Shown: positions 10,550 through 19,650 of the stretch, piece by piece
Numbering within the stretch: position 1 is the first letter of the stretch
Layout of the letters: each line of letters opens with the position of its first letter
Program-made: the position numbers and the translations under genes
NCBI GenBank assembly: GCA_003194525.1
Contig: NBIV01000055.1
Span: 124,001-188,000 of the forward strand
DNA: 64,000 nt
Origin: Gracilariopsis chorda
Taxonomy: Eukaryota; Rhodophyta; Florideophyceae; Gracilariales; Gracilariaceae
Direction of reading: 5' to 3'
The notes under the pieces: generated by a model
What the model saw: only the letters and a program-made list of their open reading frames with translations
Databases searched by the model: none
Told to the model about the DNA's origin: nothing

Positions 10550-11453
10550 ATGGTTCGTGGCTATCCTATCATTCGAGGTATCGGTAACGTTTTGGAAAGT
10601 CGTCGAATCTCGAAGTTTGATTCACGTTTAATGCTCATTTCGAATGCTGCTCATTGCCATAGCGATCAAATCGACACTGGCGACATATCAATTGAAGACA
10701 TGAATCGATTGGAGTCATCTGATCCAAACCTTTTCCACCGCAGAATAATCGGCAGGCTACGAGAGGCGAATAAGCGCGCGAGAAGGGCTATTCGCAAAGA
10801 AGGATCTTGGTAAGTTTGTGGCAACACACAGATTCTGGTGGGTATTTGGTAAATGACTGACAAACGATGATTCGGCGTATAGGATCCCAGCGTATGTTGA
10901 AGGACGTAATCGCATCCCTAACCTGATAATTCAGGTTCCAATGGCGCCGCTTTTAGAGGACTTGATGTCAGGTAGATTTGCGTATCAGAAAAGGGGAAAG
11001 ACACGTTTTGTTGGGCCGTTGTATGAACTGGTTATCGAACAAAGTACCACGGATGAATACGGCGAAGTTCTTCGCACCTCACATCTTCCCTTTGAAAGGA
11101 TCCGTGTTCTTGCGCATAACATGCGGATACATCCACTGACGGATAAACCGCTAGGAGTTTCATTCCGGTATTCCCCAGAGAACGAACCAGTCCGGGTCCG
11201 AGTCCCGATGCACTGCATAAACCAAGAGAAGAGCCCTGGACTTCGAGAAGGTGGATGGCTCAATCGGTTGGAACGCTATATCGATATAAACGTTGCAGCG
11301 TTCACCCCTGCCCCGAGCTTAGTGACAATGGATGTTTCAGGCATGGAAATGAAACAAAAACGGTGCATAGCAGACTTGGAATTTGAAAGAAAGAACCAGG
11401 GTTGCAAATTAGTGTTGGACGAGGACGTTACGGCTGTTGTGATATCTAAGTGA
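10550..11453 (+). CDS. Organellar ribosomal protein bL25 (L25/TL5/CTC family)
   Basis: Two exons, 10550-10809 and 10883-11453, joined across a 73-nt GTAAGT...TAG intron, give 276 residues. The junction codon reads Trp and the frame continues into a typical L25 core. The N-terminal half has the RNA-binding L25 pattern (basic helix, then EGSWIPAYVEGRN, then GPLYELVIE). The C-terminal half is the TL5/CTC beta domain: VRVRVPMHC, GLREGGWLNRLE, a VTMDVSGME block, and a final VVIS strand. In bacteria bL25 binds 5S rRNA in the large subunit. The first 40 residues are Arg-rich with few acids and fit a mitochondrial or plastid targeting peptide. I chose ATG 10550 as the first Met of the frame. Which organelle is served is undecided. 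Confidence 0.82.
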
Positions 11454-12038
11454 GAAACTCTAACGAACTTCAACACATCCGTACCATCGCTCGAGAGTCA
11501 GAAACGCACGGTCCTGGAGGTGGACCGACTCTCGAACGTTATATCAGCAGTGTACCACTGATGTGGTGGTGACAATATGGGATCACTTGAATGTGCACTA
11601 CTAAATGGACAAAGCAAATCAGGCCACGAATGGTAGCAACATTGGAGATCTTTCACACTACATTGGCCAGTCCGCCTTGGTTATACAAAAAGCCACAGCT
11701 TGACATATCTGGGTGGTATGAACTTGCACTCTGGAAGGAGACTGCTCGCATGGACATCTAAATTGATGTTTCAATTGTACCACTCGTTTGCTACCATACA
11801 TCGTAGATTCGACTATACTGGTAAATGACACAACCTTATACCGTAGCAATGAAGCTCTGCACTACGCTGCTCAGTGTGTCATTCATTCCTACTGAGATGG
11901 TACTTACGTACCTTCCAAGCAGCGGACTGTGGGTCATTGGACACCAACCCAGTACCCCCGCCTGTGAGGAAAGCTTAATTGTTCGTGTGAGAATAGCAGG
12001 TATGTGCAAATCACTCTGATTTACATGCAGTGAATAAC
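11454..12038. other. Convergent intergenic region, no gene seen
   Basis: This is the 3' space between bL25 (plus) and uL22 (minus). Short frames on both strands have no protein-like features. I see no RNA gene or repeat. Confidence 0.5.
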
Positions 12039-12760
12039 TTAAGCAGTCATTCCGGAGCGAAGTCGAGTGCGCGACAAGTTCGCTGGGGCGCCAGTACCGT
12101 CTTCATCGCCGGCCGCAACTGGATCCTCCGGAACGGAAAGGAACATTTCAACATGGCACGGTTGGCTCATGAACGCGTTGATACGACCGTGCGCCCTGAA
12201 AGTTCGACGTCGTCCGCGAAAAGCTTTGTTCACTTGCATATGGGTTACGACAAGGCTTTCAGAATCGATACCGCGCACTTCAGCATTGCTTTCGGCGTTC
12301 TTGAGAAGCCCGAGAAGGAACTGGGCTGATTTCTTCGGCCATCTTCCCACCGGTACCTTCCAGTTGTTGCACTGAGGCTTTCCCTTGACACCGATTTTGA
12401 ACCGCCTGAACGGAACGATCTCTTTCTTTTCAATGACATTCTGGAGGAATTTCTGAGCCCTTTCAAGCGTCATGCCCTTGATAGCTTGGCCAGCCTCATG
12501 CGTGTTCTTGAAGTGAACGCGCAAACCGCTTCCGCGAGCCTTGACAGCTGTTACGAATAGAAGCAGATGAGATCGATATCCCCGTAGTTAGATTAAAGTT
12601 TTTGTTCGAGGTAGAGTACTTCAATGCCACAGCGAAAGGCGGATCTCCGCGAAAGCCGTTCGCTGTCGCTGGTACCTATCGCAGAGCTCGCAAGAAGATC
12701 GGGCATATACTTACACTTCATCGGATTCAGCGGTTCTCGAGAATATGTAAACTTTCCCAT
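12039..12760 (-). CDS. RPL17: Cytosolic 60S ribosomal protein uL22 (L17)
   Basis: Two exons on the minus strand, 12760-12715 (15 codons plus one base) and 12547-12039, separated by a 167-nt intron (12714-12548, GTAAGT donor, AACAG acceptor), give 184 residues. The short first exon encodes the normal start of the family ([13 protein letters not shown]). The second exon continues with [14 protein letters not shown], the FRRF and [23 protein letters not shown] blocks, [18 protein letters not shown] and SQPCHVEM, all diagnostic of eukaryotic L17. uL22 lines the peptide exit tunnel. The C-terminal tail of about 30 residues after FLSVPEDP is lineage-specific. The intron just after the start is typical for ribosomal protein genes. 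Confidence 0.95.
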
Positions 12761-13400
12761 TGCGAATATAATGCCAGTGATCTACAGGCTCTTCGAAGTA
12801 CCAACTGCGGGGGTCCGGGCGAAGAGGGTGTGCACGAAGCGTAGCTCTGATGATGGCGCGTGCGGTAAAGGGTTACGAAGTGCTCAAGAATGGCAATGGA
12901 CGTCGACGGGCATCGCCGGCGCCCCTTGTTTACACCGGGACACGTTTCAGCTTTTCCTCAGAAATATGTAAATGAAACTTAGTTTTGTAGACTTCAAAAC
13001 CTAGTAGCTTTGGCTTTTCATGGACATATGATCCAAGAACGGCCAAATGGGATTACTCGAGCAGCAAAGCGTTTTACAAGCCGAGTTCATACGGGCTAAC
13101 AAACAGCCTCGGAGATCTTGAAACATTGAGGAAGCTAGCAGTGCACGGGCAAAAGCTTTCTCATCTAGCTGTCTCGGCCGCTACGTTTACCCACCAACCC
13201 AACGACTCTTGACATATGTTCCGGTCGACGGAAGGGGAAAAATAATTCTGTTGGTTTGTTTATGCAAAAGGAAAAGGCGCGGTTGAAAACAGAGGTATTC
13301 GTCGGACAGATCGCTTGAAACAGCGCAGGTTCGCGCGTTCGAAAGTTAGGTTCTGGGAATCTTGAGCGTTGGTCTGAAGGTTGAAATATTCTGAGAAAGA
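12761..13400. other. Divergent promoter region between uL22 and Sen54
   Basis: Some 640 bases lie between two divergent start codons and should contain both promoters. A small frame at 12624-12971 overlaps the uL22 first exon on the opposite strand and is a shadow. I see no repeat or RNA gene. Confidence 0.5.
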
Positions 13401-14267
13401 ATGCAGAAAGGGAGCAACCGCAAAGTCAATATCCGACTACAATGGTGGCGCAAGTTGATGCTTCCCAGAAGGGGAAAGAAAGATTCTATGTTATCACCGA
13501 CACCACTTACTCCATCACAAAAACTTCGCCTTGAGGAGCGACAAGGGTCGCTTAAGAAGGCGATATTGGCCCCTCGTGTGACTCGTGAGAAGCACTTGGC
13601 CAGAGCTGAATGGGACCGTGCGAAACATCAAGCTGTTGTGACTGCAACCCGTGGAAGTATGATGCAGAGCATGGGATACTTCCATCAAGGGAAGCAATAC
13701 CTTTATCCTGAAGAGGCAATGTTTCTTGTCGACAGAGGCAACATGGACCTTTGCGTAAACGGTTTACCCGCCAGTGTACAAAGAGCGTGGGCCATGGCAA
13801 TGTCAGCACCAAATAGCGTGAGTCTGAACGAGTACTTGGCTTTCGCCCATTTGCGGCGGGCTGGATATGTGGTTCGAAGATATGATGAAAACGGGAACGG
13901 AACACAGTCCGGGCTACGCATTTCTTTTTCTGTATGGCGCGCAGGATCGTTCAAACGAAAAGAGGAATGCCGCCCCCTATTTCACTTAGCTGTGTTTGGA
14001 TATGAGGAAGCTCCGCCCCTAATGTCAGCCGTAAGTAGCGTTTTAGAGCAATCTGGCAAGACGAGATTGAAGTTTGCGCTGATAGACAGAGGGGTGGTGG
14101 TTTTGACTGATATATCTTCGAATTCTACCCCTCTTTCTGAAAGATACTTGCGAAGACTCCCGGAAGCGGAGCAAGAGTTTGCTAGAGCTCTGGAGAGAGG
14201 TTGTTGCGATGGTCTTTTTGACGGAACCATGGATGCAGAAGAAAAGGATTTGGCATCCAATACTTGA
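13401..14267 (+). CDS. SEN54: tRNA-splicing endonuclease subunit Sen54
   Basis: A single-exon protein of 288 residues. Residues about 70-160 carry the TSEN54 N-terminal domain signature: a basic stretch with RGSMMQSMGYF, then YLYPEEAMFLVDRGNMDL (100-117), and SLNEYLAFAHLRRAGYVVRR (141-160). Sen54 is a structural subunit of the nuclear tetramer (Sen2, Sen15, Sen34, Sen54) that cuts introns from pre-tRNAs; it has no catalytic triad, and none is seen here. At 288 residues it is shorter than the human and yeast proteins, which carry long central insertions, so it seems a compact version. The C-terminal half (FHLAVFGYEEAPP, then RLKFALIDRGVVVLTD) fits the degenerate endonuclease fold. The ATG at 13401 is the first in frame. 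Confidence 0.85.
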   Translation: MQKGSNRKVNIRLQWWRKLMLPRRGKKDSMLSPTPLTPSQKLRLEERQGSLKKAILAPRVTREKHLARAEWDRAKHQAVVTATRGSMMQSMGYFHQGKQYLYPEEAMFLVDRGNMDLCVNGLPASVQRAWAMAMSAPNSVSLNEYLAFAHLRRAGYVVRRYDENGNGTQSGLRISFSVWRAGSFKRKEECRPLFHLAVFGYEEAPPLMSAVSSVLEQSGKTRLKFALIDRGVVVLTDISSNSTPLSERYLRRLPEAEQEFARALERGCCDGLFDGTMDAEEKDLASNT

Positions 14268-14494
14268 GGCGGTACTGGTGTAGTTGGAAAGAGATGAGCT
14301 GATACGACCAGATTGGTAGCAATATGAACACATGACGATAATCTGCTTCCGATGGAAGCACAGCGCTACTTTATTTGTACAAGGAGAAGAATCAGGCTAC
14401 AACGACGCACAGTGTCCGCAAGGCTTATGCTGGAAAAATTCGTGCATGCAGTTGATGAACAGGACGAGGCGAGGTGAAGCGGGGGGTTCGAACG

Positions 14495-15115
14495 TTATGT
14501 TGTCCAGGATTCCTCCACAATCTGCTGTACGCGCTTGTCGTATTCACGACGGTTCTCCTGGAATAGTTTGGCAGCCTCGGAGTTAGCGGGGGAATTGGGG
14601 TTGGGATCACATAGCAAACTTTGTATGGAAGTGAGCACAGCAGAAATATCGTAAATGGGACTCCAGTTGCTCTGCAGAATATCGAGGCATATACCTCCGT
14701 CATTATAAACATTTGGATGGAAAAGCTTTGAGACAAACTTGACGACTGGCGGTTTGTTGGGGTAGTCCTCTGTGAACTGCAACGTTAGTTTGAAGGTACC
14801 ACCTTCCCAGGGAGTATCGTCAGGCCTGCAAATGAGTTCGGTTAGTTGCTGATGGTGTAGTAACTGGGAAAGAACCGAGTGGCAGAAGCACATACCCAAA
14901 GATGACTGCGTTCCACTTCATGATGTTATTGTCACATGGCGCTCCGCTGATACCAGATGGCGGGTCCTGTAGTAGTGCAGAACGATGTTGAAGAAGTTCA
15001 TACAAGCAGTGATGAGTTAGCAGAGCGGTTTCCGCAAACAAAGACAAGACTGAGTACATACGTTTTGAAGCTTCTTGAAGTCGCGAATGAGGCGCTTGCG
15101 AGCTGGAGTAGACAT
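14495..15115 (-). CDS. RAD6: Ubiquitin-conjugating enzyme E2, Rad6 type
   Basis: Three exons on the minus strand: 15115-15062 (18 codons), 14966-14896 and 14825-14495. Introns are 15061-14967 and 14895-14826, both GTATGT donors and CAG acceptors. The 151-residue product starts [18 protein letters not shown] and continues with [40 protein letters not shown], the active-site block GGICLDILQ (Cys about 88) and [21 protein letters not shown]. Length and every block match Rad6/UBE2A/UBE2B, which monoubiquitinates histone H2B and PCNA in the nucleus with Rad18 or Bre1 partners. There is no acidic tail like that of budding yeast; the protein ends right after VEESW, as in animals and plants. The 3' end faces Sen54 tail to tail. 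Confidence 0.95.
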
Positions 15116-15454
15116 GTGGGTGTAGTTTTTGTGGGTAGATGTTTCCACGTCAGGGCGAATACGATAGGGAAGGGGAGAAGCGTAGAAAGGGAGACTGTGG
15201 CTGTTCTGTGAGGGGGAATGCGGGAACGCTTGGCGGATGGCGTGAGTGCACTAGCTCGAAGGTTGGCCTGAACATTTATTTAAAGCGCTGCGCAAGCCGG
15301 CTTGAAAGGCACTAGTGGCACAAAATCGCGACGTGTCTTGCTTGATTTGGCGTGATGCGAGCGGCCTGGAAGGAGCAGCAGCTGTCACCCTGGTGGCGGT
15401 CTCAAGCAACTCTATTCTTTAAAATCTTAATATTTTGAAGGCGGTATCAAGCAA
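15116..15454. promoter_or_regulatory. Promoter region of Rad6 (minus) and flank of the tRNA gene
   Basis: Some 340 bases with no protein-like frame. It must hold the Rad6 promoter. T-rich tracts precede the tRNA gene at about 15415-15435. Nothing else is recognisable. Confidence 0.4.
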
Positions 15455-15524
15455 ACGCCGGTGGTATAGTGGTAGCATACGCCCCTGCCACGGGCGAGAC
15501 CCGGGTTCAATTCCCGGCCGGCGT
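15455..15524 (+). tRNA. tRNA-Gly (anticodon GCC)
   Basis: A full cloverleaf folds. The 7-bp acceptor stem pairs 15455-15461 with 15518-15524. The D arm is GTAT/ATAC with a GTGG-type loop, and the 5-bp anticodon stem encloses CTGCCAC (anticodon GCC). The T arm has a five-pair stem around TTCAATT. There is no intron. Boxes A and B for RNA polymerase III are inside (TGGTATAGTGG and GGTTCAATTCC). A run of T (15532-15537) just downstream is a good pol III terminator. It decodes GGC/GGU. Confidence 0.96.
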
Positions 15525-15531
15525 AGAGATC

Positions 15532-15537
15532 TTTTTT
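15532..15537 (+). terminator. RNA polymerase III oligo-T terminator of tRNA-Gly
   Basis: A run of six T residues begins a few bases after the acceptor stem end, the usual pol III stop signal. Confidence 0.7.
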
Positions 15538-15701
15538 GACAATTGAATTACGTCAGAAGAGTTTTGTTTCGGCAAATTGCAAAAGAGCACCAGATGAACC
15601 ATGACCATGCTCACCGCCATCGCAGCTCACTCTCTTAGTGAAGACAAACTATCAAAGGTACCGAAGGTAGACGGCAAGAGGCCGAACATGTAGCGGAAGA
15701 A

Positions 15702-16691
15702 ATGACCCGCTCTTACGCTTTTGCTACTCCATTGCAGCTTCAGATGCACTGTGCTCCCCGCTTGAAATTCTGTGTCGCTCCCAAACGCAATCCGCGAAGA
15801 GCCTCATCCTACACTCAAAAGCAACGAACACCCGTGCTGAATCGGGCACGGCAAGCGGTGCAGCCAACTGATCCACGAGAAGACCAGTGGGCGCCAGAGA
15901 ATCTCGGATTTCTTCACGTTGCTACCATCACGGGTGCGCACGGTGTAAAGGGTGAGCTCAAAGCTCGCACTGAGGGGGATTTTACTCCTGTGCGCCTCTC
16001 TACAAAAAAGAACGCCCAGCAACGCTACCTCCTGCTACCAGGCCGCAGATATCCGCGCCCGATAAACCTAGTGGCAGGACGACAAGCATCGCAGAACAAA
16101 GCGTGGATCGTTAAGCTCGATGGATACTCTTCTAGGGAAAGCGTAGATAAACTCAGAGGCGCACGCCTTTATGTACGCGAATCAGACAGACCTAGTTTAG
16201 AGAGCGGTGAATTCATGGTGGCCGACCTTGTCGGATCACGAGTGTCACTTTTTGCAAGTGTTGACGATGACGATCCTTGGTACACCGCAGAAGGCAGGGA
16301 AACAAGTAAAGCAGTATGTGCTGCCAATCCCATCGGCGTTGTTGATAGCGTCATTACGCGTGACGATTTATGCTTGGCGTCAGGTGGTGGTGCAGCAGGT
16401 GCTGCAGTGGCTTCGGATTTGATTGAGATCGCATTGTTCGACGTGTCCGATCAACAAGTTGAAGATGGTATTCACAGCGAACCACCTCCTGAAGAAGCGC
16501 AACGGGTGTTGGTGCCGTTTGTGAACCAAATCGTACCCGTCGTTGATGTGCGAAACGCTGTTATTGTGTTAGACCCTCCCGATGGATTACTCGACATTGC
16601 GGTCGTAAACCGGAAAAGAAAACAAAAACCACCGCGAGGATTGTTGATGCCGGCTGCTCAAAACACTGTTATAAACGCAAATGAAGTATAG
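15702..16691 (+). CDS. rimM: Organellar ribosome maturation factor RimM
   Basis: A single-exon protein of 329 residues. Residues 1-65 are Arg/Ser/Ala-rich with few acidic residues and fit a transit peptide. The RimM N-terminal domain spans about 67-165, with LGFLHVATITGAHGVKGELK (68-87, the family signature), FVxL-like strands, and VKLDGYSSRESVDKLRGARLYV. A PRC-barrel domain follows (about 168-310), with GEFMVADLVG, NPIGVVDSVI, IEIAL, VLVPFVNQIVPVVDV and PPDGLLDI. In bacteria RimM binds ribosomal protein uS19 and assists 30S head assembly. Insertions of about 30 residues after LVGSRV and in the barrel are lineage-specific. The plastid is the likeliest site. The last 11 codons overlap the end of the opposite gene. 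Confidence 0.9.
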   Translation: MTRSYAFATPLQLQMHCAPRLKFCVAPKRNPRRASSYTQKQRTPVLNRARQAVQPTDPREDQWAPENLGFLHVATITGAHGVKGELKARTEGDFTPVRLSTKKNAQQRYLLLPGRRYPRPINLVAGRQASQNKAWIVKLDGYSSRESVDKLRGARLYVRESDRPSLESGEFMVADLVGSRVSLFASVDDDDPWYTAEGRETSKAVCAANPIGVVDSVITRDDLCLASGGGAAGAAVASDLIEIALFDVSDQQVEDGIHSEPPPEEAQRVLVPFVNQIVPVVDVRNAVIVLDPPDGLLDIAVVNRKRKQKPPRGLLMPAAQNTVINANEV

Positions 16692-17350
16692 AGCAATGCG
16701 AGAGGATACCATACCAACCAGAACTGCTCGTGCATAGCTAGCACTGCCACAAAAATCTTGGTGGCTGTTGTGGTCGACCAGAATATGCAACTGGCACCTA
16801 AAACAATTTGCACGACGCGCAATGTGCGGATCGAACGAAAGATTGCAAAGAAGGATAAAATCACCATTGGCAGCATGGAGTACCCGAGCACGCTCGTCGT
16901 GCGGTAGAAATCTATACCACGCTGTGACATGAGGTTGAAGATGAAGTAAACAGCAGTGCATCCCAGAATAGCTTGGCTGTAAATGACACTGAACTGGATC
17001 TTTCCTTGTAGAAGGAGCAAGAACCCGAGCAGAAGACACAGAAACACGGGGCCTGTCATATCCGCGTCGTCTGCAAATGTGGAGTCTATGTGCGAGAATG
17101 GATTGGCTGCAGCTTTTGCTTTTGAAATTACTGCCGGCACGTTGATCCCAAGTTCTTCTAGTAGAGGTGGTTCATCTTCGAACGACGTTGTGGATTGCTG
17201 AGGTGGCATGTAGTACTGCTGCTGATTAGCGGCACTGGCACTGCCGTTCACGGTGACATTGGAACCTGTTCCAGGCGGCGGTCCAAAGCTTGATTGGTAG
17301 AAACCGGAAGCTTGGTTGTTCATAGCGTGTTGATTAGGATATGTTGCCAT
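16658..17350 (-). CDS. YIPF5/Yip1-type Golgi membrane protein
   Basis: A single-exon protein of 230 residues. The N-terminal 57 residues are polar and Gln/Asn/Pro-rich. Next comes the family hallmark EDEPPLLEELGIN (58-70), then five predicted membrane segments (about 100-116, 120-140, 151-172, 178-196, 208-228) ending in YPLALLYTSFAFITVF. Conserved inner blocks include ADMTGPVFLCLLLG, GKIQFSVIY and SVLGYSMLPMVILS. YIPF5/Yip1 works with Yif1 and Rab GTPases in ER-to-Golgi vesicle traffic. The start could be M1 (17350) or M10 (17323); the second aligns better with animal proteins, which begin close to an FYQ motif. Its 3' end overlaps RimM by 34 bp, and its start abuts the next gene. Confidence 0.93.
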   Translation of the reverse strand: MATYPNQHAMNNQASGFYQSSFGPPPGTGSNVTVNGSASAANQQQYYMPPQQSTTSFEDEPPLLEELGINVPAVISKAKAAANPFSHIDSTFADDADMTGPVFLCLLLGFLLLLQGKIQFSVIYSQAILGCTAVYFIFNLMSQRGIDFYRTTSVLGYSMLPMVILSFFAIFRSIRTLRVVQIVLGASCIFWSTTTATKIFVAVLAMHEQFWLVWYPLALLYTSFAFITVF

Positions 17351-17811
17351 GCGAATTGAACTGAATGATGTTACTCTTTTTCTTCAGTCAGAAGCACCCA
17401 AGCTTTCAACTGACGAGGAGTTCGCAATGCTCTGTGAAAGAATACGTAAACGAGAACTGAAAGCGCCTCCGTTCGATGGCCGCGAGATCGCAGTCAAAGC
17501 AGCACTTGGCGAAGGGAAGAACAGAGTGATGCTGTCCAAACAATGGAGCACGCTTGTCCCAAGGGTACGGCTAGAGTTATAACCGTGCCAACAGCAGATA
17601 CCGTTGTTTGGTACGTTTGGTACCGTTGGTAGCTCTGGTCTACCAAGCTGCTAGAGCATAAGGCTAACGTTTATCTTGACTGCAGAATGGACCTCCGTCT
17701 GTAAGCAAGGCTTCAAAGATTGTGTATTCTGTTTTCACGGCCATGCAAGAAGGGTACACTTCGTATATTGCTGTGCCGCTGATTAAGGCACTTGGGCATG
17801 CTCCCCACTGA
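17349..17811 (+). CDS. Unrecognised 113-residue protein, two exons
   Basis: Exon 1 is 17349-17564 (72 codons) and exon 2 is 17686-17811. The 121-nt intron has a GTACGG donor, a CTAAC branch-point-like site at about 17664 and a TGCAG acceptor, and it preserves phase 0. The product begins MRIELNDVTLFLQ, has a charged helical centre (LSTDEEFAMLCERIRKRELK) and a more hydrophobic end (KIVYSVFTAMQEGYTSYIAV). I do not recognise a family. The case for a real gene is the clean splice pair, protein-like composition in both exons, and a stop just after. Its start codon overlaps that of YIPF5 on the other strand through a shared CATG. The intron contains a GGTAC-rich repeat seen elsewhere in the window. 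No signal or membrane segment is clear. Confidence 0.6.
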
Positions 17812-18033
17812 TCACCTTCCAACCACGTTCCGCCTGCTGTGAATGCCGCGCTTGCAACGAGGAGGCGCTGTATAGACGCATTGGTTTCATTGCCGCAGCC
17901 GTTGCGCAACAACCGCAGAGGGCGATTCAAGCTGCACCTATACGGTGGATCACACTGAGCAGAACCGTAACTCGCTCAGACACAGCTCCTGCCACCCCTC
18001 CAGCCAGAGTTAAGCTGTTACATCACCACTGCG

Positions 18034-19087
18034 ATGCCGCTTTCCGATTTTCTTGACGAAGATTTGTCTATCAAAGGCAGCAAGTCTAGGTCAAATGACT
18101 TGGATCTTCATGAATTATCCTATTCCCTGGGCAACGAACTTCGCGTTCCCCAAGTGGAACGGCCCTCACATTTTATCCGCGATGCGTTTGTAGACGTGCC
18201 TGAAAAGGACAAGCTTCGATTTGCTCATGGAACTACCACGCTTGCCTTTGCCTTCCAGGGCGGTATCATCGTCGCAGTTGACTCTCGTGCCAGTATGGGT
18301 CAATATGTCGGCAGCGGAACTGTTAAGAAGATCATCGAGATCAATCCCTACCTTCTTGGAACCATGGCGGGTGGTGCGGCTGATTGCAGCTTTTGGGAGC
18401 GCGATCTTGGAAGACGATGCAGGCTCTACGGTATGTGGCCAAATTCGTGCCATTTTTCTTGCACGTGATCGTGTCCGCAGCTTCTAACAAAACTACCATG
18501 TCATGCGCGCTGTCTTGAAACAGAATTGCGGAACAAAGAACGAATCTCAGTGGCAGCAGCTTCCAAGTTGCTTGCAAATACTGTTTACTACTACCGAGGA
18601 ATGGGTCTTTCCATGGGGTGAGTCTACGAATCAACAAACCCAAATTGCCCACTTCACTTCTAACCTAATGTCTTCCTCTAATTCTGTAAACTAATTCAAC
18701 TAAAACAGAACAATGATTTGCGGATGGGACAAGACTGGCCCTAACATTTTCTATGTGGATTCGGATGGCACTCGCTTCAAAGGGCACATTTTCTCAGTTG
18801 GTTCCGGATCTACATTTGCATATGGTGTGCTTGACCAAGGCTATTCATACGATATGTCTGTTGAGGACGCAATTAAACTTGGCCAGAAATCAATCTATCA
18901 CGCAACGCACCGCGATGCAGCTTCAGGCGGTGTCATTAACTGCTATCATGTGAAGGAGGACGGATGGGTGAAGATATCATCAGAAGATATGATGATTCAA
19001 CATCGGGCAAGAGTCAGCGAAAGAAAGGCTGAAGATGAAGCTTCCGATGCCGCAAAGGCTGCTGCTGCCCAGCCAGCCAGTGCATGA
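18034..19087 (+). CDS. PSMB5: 20S proteasome subunit beta5, catalytic
   Basis: Three exons, 18034-18430, 18524-18617 and 18709-19087, with two short introns of 93 and 91 nt (GTATGT/CAG and GTGAGT/CAG), give 289 residues. A 66-residue propeptide ends in HG before T67, the N-terminal nucleophile exposed by self-cleavage ([13 protein letters not shown]). The blocks [82 protein letters not shown] and HREDGW-like [10 protein letters not shown] are those of beta5, the chymotrypsin-like subunit. The C-terminal Ala/Glu-rich tail of about 35 residues is unusual for the family. The product acts in the proteasome core of cytosol and nucleus. Confidence 0.97.
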
Positions 19088-19650
19088 TTATGCTTCACAG
19101 CCCCCCCCCCCCCCCGAATGGATGTAAAGAACAGTTCCTCAACTGTTTTTGAGAGTAACAATGGCCCCTTTGGAACAGCTTTGATCAAGTATTCTCAACT
19201 GTTCTTTTTGAACCCCAACAGTGACGAGCGTATACGCCGCAATAAAGCTGTTCTTGGTACCTCCTTTTAGCATTGAAATCCACCCGGTTGAACTATTTCA
19301 TCTCCAGTTCCCACCACGTTACGACGAAAGCATCCCGGTTGAGTGGGTTACGCGAATCGTTGATGCTCTAGCTTCGGCTCGAATCTCTTTGAAAGCATTG
19401 GAGTGGTGTCCTTCTGAACGGTGGAGCGCTAACAGCAAAACCGTCCCATGTTTGGAGTGCACGTTGCAATCTCGCGCTTTTACTTGAAATCCCCGGATAG
19501 CATGTTAATTGGTCCACATCATAAACGGTAGCTCGCCACTGCGTCTCGTATTTAGGACGAGAGCAAAGGGTGTATGCTGTCCTTTGAGGGTGTAGCGTAG
19601 ATTCTTATCTGGCACTCCTTCCACGTCCCAACCAGAAAACAGCCATTGCG
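19088..19650. other. Intergenic, with a 15-base poly-C run
   Basis: This separates proteasome beta5 from the amidohydrolase on the same strand. A run of 15 C residues (19101-19115) lies just after the beta5 stop codon. No other gene or repeat is seen. Confidence 0.6.

Noticed and set aside
17664-17930. Minus-strand 88-codon frame
   Set aside because: It is the antisense of exon 2 of the 113-residue gene and lacks any signature.
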